Assembly: GCA_016758965.1 (NCBI GenBank)
Contig: JAEPRB010000272.1
Coordinates: 1-50,528, forward strand
DNA length: 50,528 bases
Origin: Circinella minor
Taxonomy: Eukaryota; Mucoromycota; Mucoromycetes; Mucorales; Lichtheimiaceae
Reading direction: 5' to 3'
A model generated the notes under the pieces. That model had not been told where the DNA came from and did not search any database. It saw only the letters and a program-made list of their open reading frames with translations. Shown here piece by piece: positions 48,646-50,528 of this stretch. How positions within the stretch are numbered: the stretch's first letter is position 1; the number at the start of each line of letters is the position of its first letter. The position numbers were made by a program, and so were the translations under genes.

Positions 48646-49757
48646 ATGTCTGAACGTAAAGTACTTAATAAATATTTCCCACCCAATTTCGATCCATCTC
48701 AGATCCCAAGACAGTAAGTTTTATCATGACCATTGTTTCCATTTTTCGAAAAAAAAAACAATCCCTTAATCCCTTAATAATTTATTTAGAAAAAAACCCA
48801 AGGATCAACAACATAAAGTTCGTTTAATGGCTCCTTTTTCTATGCGATGTGAAAGTTGTGGTGAATATATTTATAAAGGAAAAAAATTTAATGCAAGAAA
48901 AGAAACTGTAGAAGGTGAAATCTATCTTTCTATTAAAATCTTTCGTTTTTATATTCGGTAAGTGTTCAAAAAAAAAAAAAACCATGCAGTGTTGTTTCAA
49001 AAGTTGAAAGCATTTCCCCCTTCTTATTTATATATACATGAATTATATATATATATATAGGTGTCCACGTTGTTCTGCAGAAATTACATTTAAAACAGAT
49101 CCAAAAAATACAGATTATGTAGCTGAACATGGTGCGAATCGTAACTTTGAACCCTGGCGTGGAGAAGATGAAAAAGGAGAATTAGGAGAAGGAATAGAAT
49201 TAGAAGAAGATTTAGATGATCCCATGAAAGCATTAGAAAATAGAACGTTGGATTCCAAACGAGAAATGGAAATATTAGATGCATTGGATGAAATTCGTTT
49301 AAGAAATGCAAAAAGTGAACGTGTCAATGTGGATGAAGTATTAGAACGATTTACCATGGTAGATAAATCAGCTATTGAAGAAAGATTAAATCAAGAATTA
49401 TTACAAGATGAACAACAAGCTGCAGAAGTGTTTCAATCAGCGGATGGAGAACGTGTACGTAAATTAGCAGATAATGAGGAACCAGATGTATTTTCATTGA
49501 TATCAAAACAAAAACAACAACAGGCTACATCCTCATCCTCCTCCTCCTCCTCATTCAAGGCACCTAATACAATAACAACAAAACGAAAAGCAGAACAAAA
49601 TAATTTTGGTATTGCTATTAAACGAAAAACTACACCAAGTGAATCTAATCAAAAAGTAACAACAACGAATAATAATAATACCCCAAAACCAAAAACTTCA
49701 GGATTATCCATGTTAGCTACTTATGATGCTTCTTCTTCTGATGAAAGTGATTCATAA
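48646..49757 (+). CDS. YJU2: Yju2/CWC16 splicing factor
   Basis: Exons 48646-48713, 48790-48957 and 49061-49757 give 310 residues. The opening [22 protein letters not shown] and the following [30 protein letters not shown] are hallmarks of the CWC16 family. The two Cys pairs CESC and CPRC form the zinc site. [28 protein letters not shown] continues the conserved domain. The C-terminal half is charged and helical, with [27 protein letters not shown], then Ser/Thr-rich low complexity and a final acidic SSDESDS. Yju2 joins the Prp19-associated complex and promotes the first catalytic step of pre-mRNA splicing near the branch helix. Length is close to that of yeast Yju2. It starts 127 bases after the ClpX stop, so the promoter is compact. 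Confidence 0.95.
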
Positions 49758-50077
49758 ATAATAATAAAGTTTTATTTGTTATATATAATATACCAATGTT
49801 TTCATGTATATTTTCTTTTATTATTATAATAATAAGAGTTAGTTAATCATATCTACAAATGAATGAAGGATGGTGGGTAAGAGATTTCTGTTTTTTTTTA
49901 AAAAATGGTAGGGTGCTATAAAGCTTGGGTGTTTTTGAAGTGATTTGAGGAAAAGTAATGAGTGATTTTTTGTTGTTTTACGGATGTTTTCATAATAGGA
50001 GATGTGTGGTAGAAAAAAAAGAAAAGAAGGAGGAAGGGAGGGAGGGAGATGGGGGGCTATATATATTTATTACGGAT
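49758..50077. other. Convergent 3' region between YJU2 and TOA2
   Basis: 320 bases between two stop codons on opposite strands. AATAATAAAG after the YJU2 stop is a plausible poly(A) signal context. An A/G-rich strip (50010-50056) lies just past the TOA2 stop. No gene seen. Confidence 0.6.
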
Positions 50078-50403
50078 TTATTGTTCTCCAGGTTTTTTAG
50101 CATTACAAGCAACAATCTTGACTTTATCTGCAGATACAGTTTCTTGTTCAAACTTAAAATTAGGATTTTCAATAATAAAAGTCCAAACATCATCACAGAA
50201 ACGATATGTATGTAAATGTCCCTAATATATATATATATATAATAATAATAATATAAGCTGGGTTGCGTGATCTATTATATAATAATAATAAAAAAAAGGG
50301 AGACATATATATACCTTGACATTGGCTTTATTTCGTACAAGTTGTGCTAAAGCTTCTGAAATACTTTTATCAAAAGTTGTAAGTACACGCATAGCTAATT
50401 GCA
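50078..50403 (-). CDS. TOA2: TFIIA small (gamma) subunit, 3' exons only
   Basis: Two exons are clear: 50403-50315, reading [20 protein letters not shown] and ending before GTATAT, and 50221-50078, reading [20 protein letters not shown] and then [11 protein letters not shown] with a TAA stop. Joined, they give [16 protein letters not shown], the signature of the TFIIA small subunit, which stabilises TBP on the TATA element. This covers roughly the last 75 of about 110 residues. The 5' exon(s) with the expected YYEFYRRS start are not identified: a plus-phase reading at 50526-50450 (YPEMIPGDVK) is open but does not splice in phase to 50403 by GT-AG rules. The gene probably extends past the window edge. 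Confidence 0.88.
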
Positions 50404-50528
50404 CTATATATACAAATCTTTTTATTAAAAATTTAAAAAGGGATTTTAAACCCTTAACAGTTCAGTTACTTTAACATCTCCTGGAATCATCTCAGGATAA
50501 ATCAAATAAAATCTATAATCGACCAGCG

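Overview
The window is nuclear DNA from a filamentous fungus, most likely an early-diverging lineage such as Mucorales (Mucoromycota). It is very AT-rich, full of A/T homopolymer runs, and has short GT-AG introns (mostly 45-130 nt). It encodes clearly eukaryotic housekeeping proteins with fungal signatures: Hsf1, Pff1, Met30/SCON-2, Trm1, Yju2, cytochrome c and RFC. Genus-level placement is inference. I built the gene models by hand from splice sites and reading-frame phase; every multi-exon model closes in frame except the partial TFIIA gene at the right edge.

Layout. 0-1.6 kb: possible decayed coding relics. 1.6-14.6 kb: four minus-strand genes (LRR protein with a C-terminal Cys motif; heat shock factor; Pff1-type vacuolar M28 protease; mitochondrial-looking flavin-reductase fusion). 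15.2-30.6 kb: plus-strand genes (an unassigned ORF directly upstream of TGS1; TGS1; RFC4; an MFS monocarboxylate-type transporter; MET30; CYC1), broken by two gene-poor stretches at 19.2-21.7 and 24.0-27.9 kb. 31.1-35.4 kb: minus-strand TRM1 and a glycine-rich, probably GPI-anchored surface protein. 36-44.6 kb: an accessory-looking island holding a multi-frameshift pseudogene, decayed fragments, an intact 560-residue paralogue of that pseudogene, a 129-bp exact repeat and a 4-N assembly gap. 45.5-50.5 kb: plus-strand mitochondrial ClpX and YJU2, then the 3' part of a minus-strand TFIIA small subunit gene.

The genes form no evident pathway. They are a typical mix of RNA maturation (TGS1, TRM1, YJU2), transcription (HSF1, TOA2), DNA replication (RFC4), protein turnover (PFF1, MET30, ClpX), respiration (CYC1) and transport or surface functions. 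The points most worth checking are an apparent 2-nt micro-exon needed to keep the transporter in frame, the duplicated unknown gene family beside the assembly gap, the flavin-reductase fusion, the ORF lying 12 nt upstream of TGS1 in the same frame, and a retained-intron alternative end for Hsf1. I saw no tRNA, rRNA, CRISPR array or intact transposase gene.
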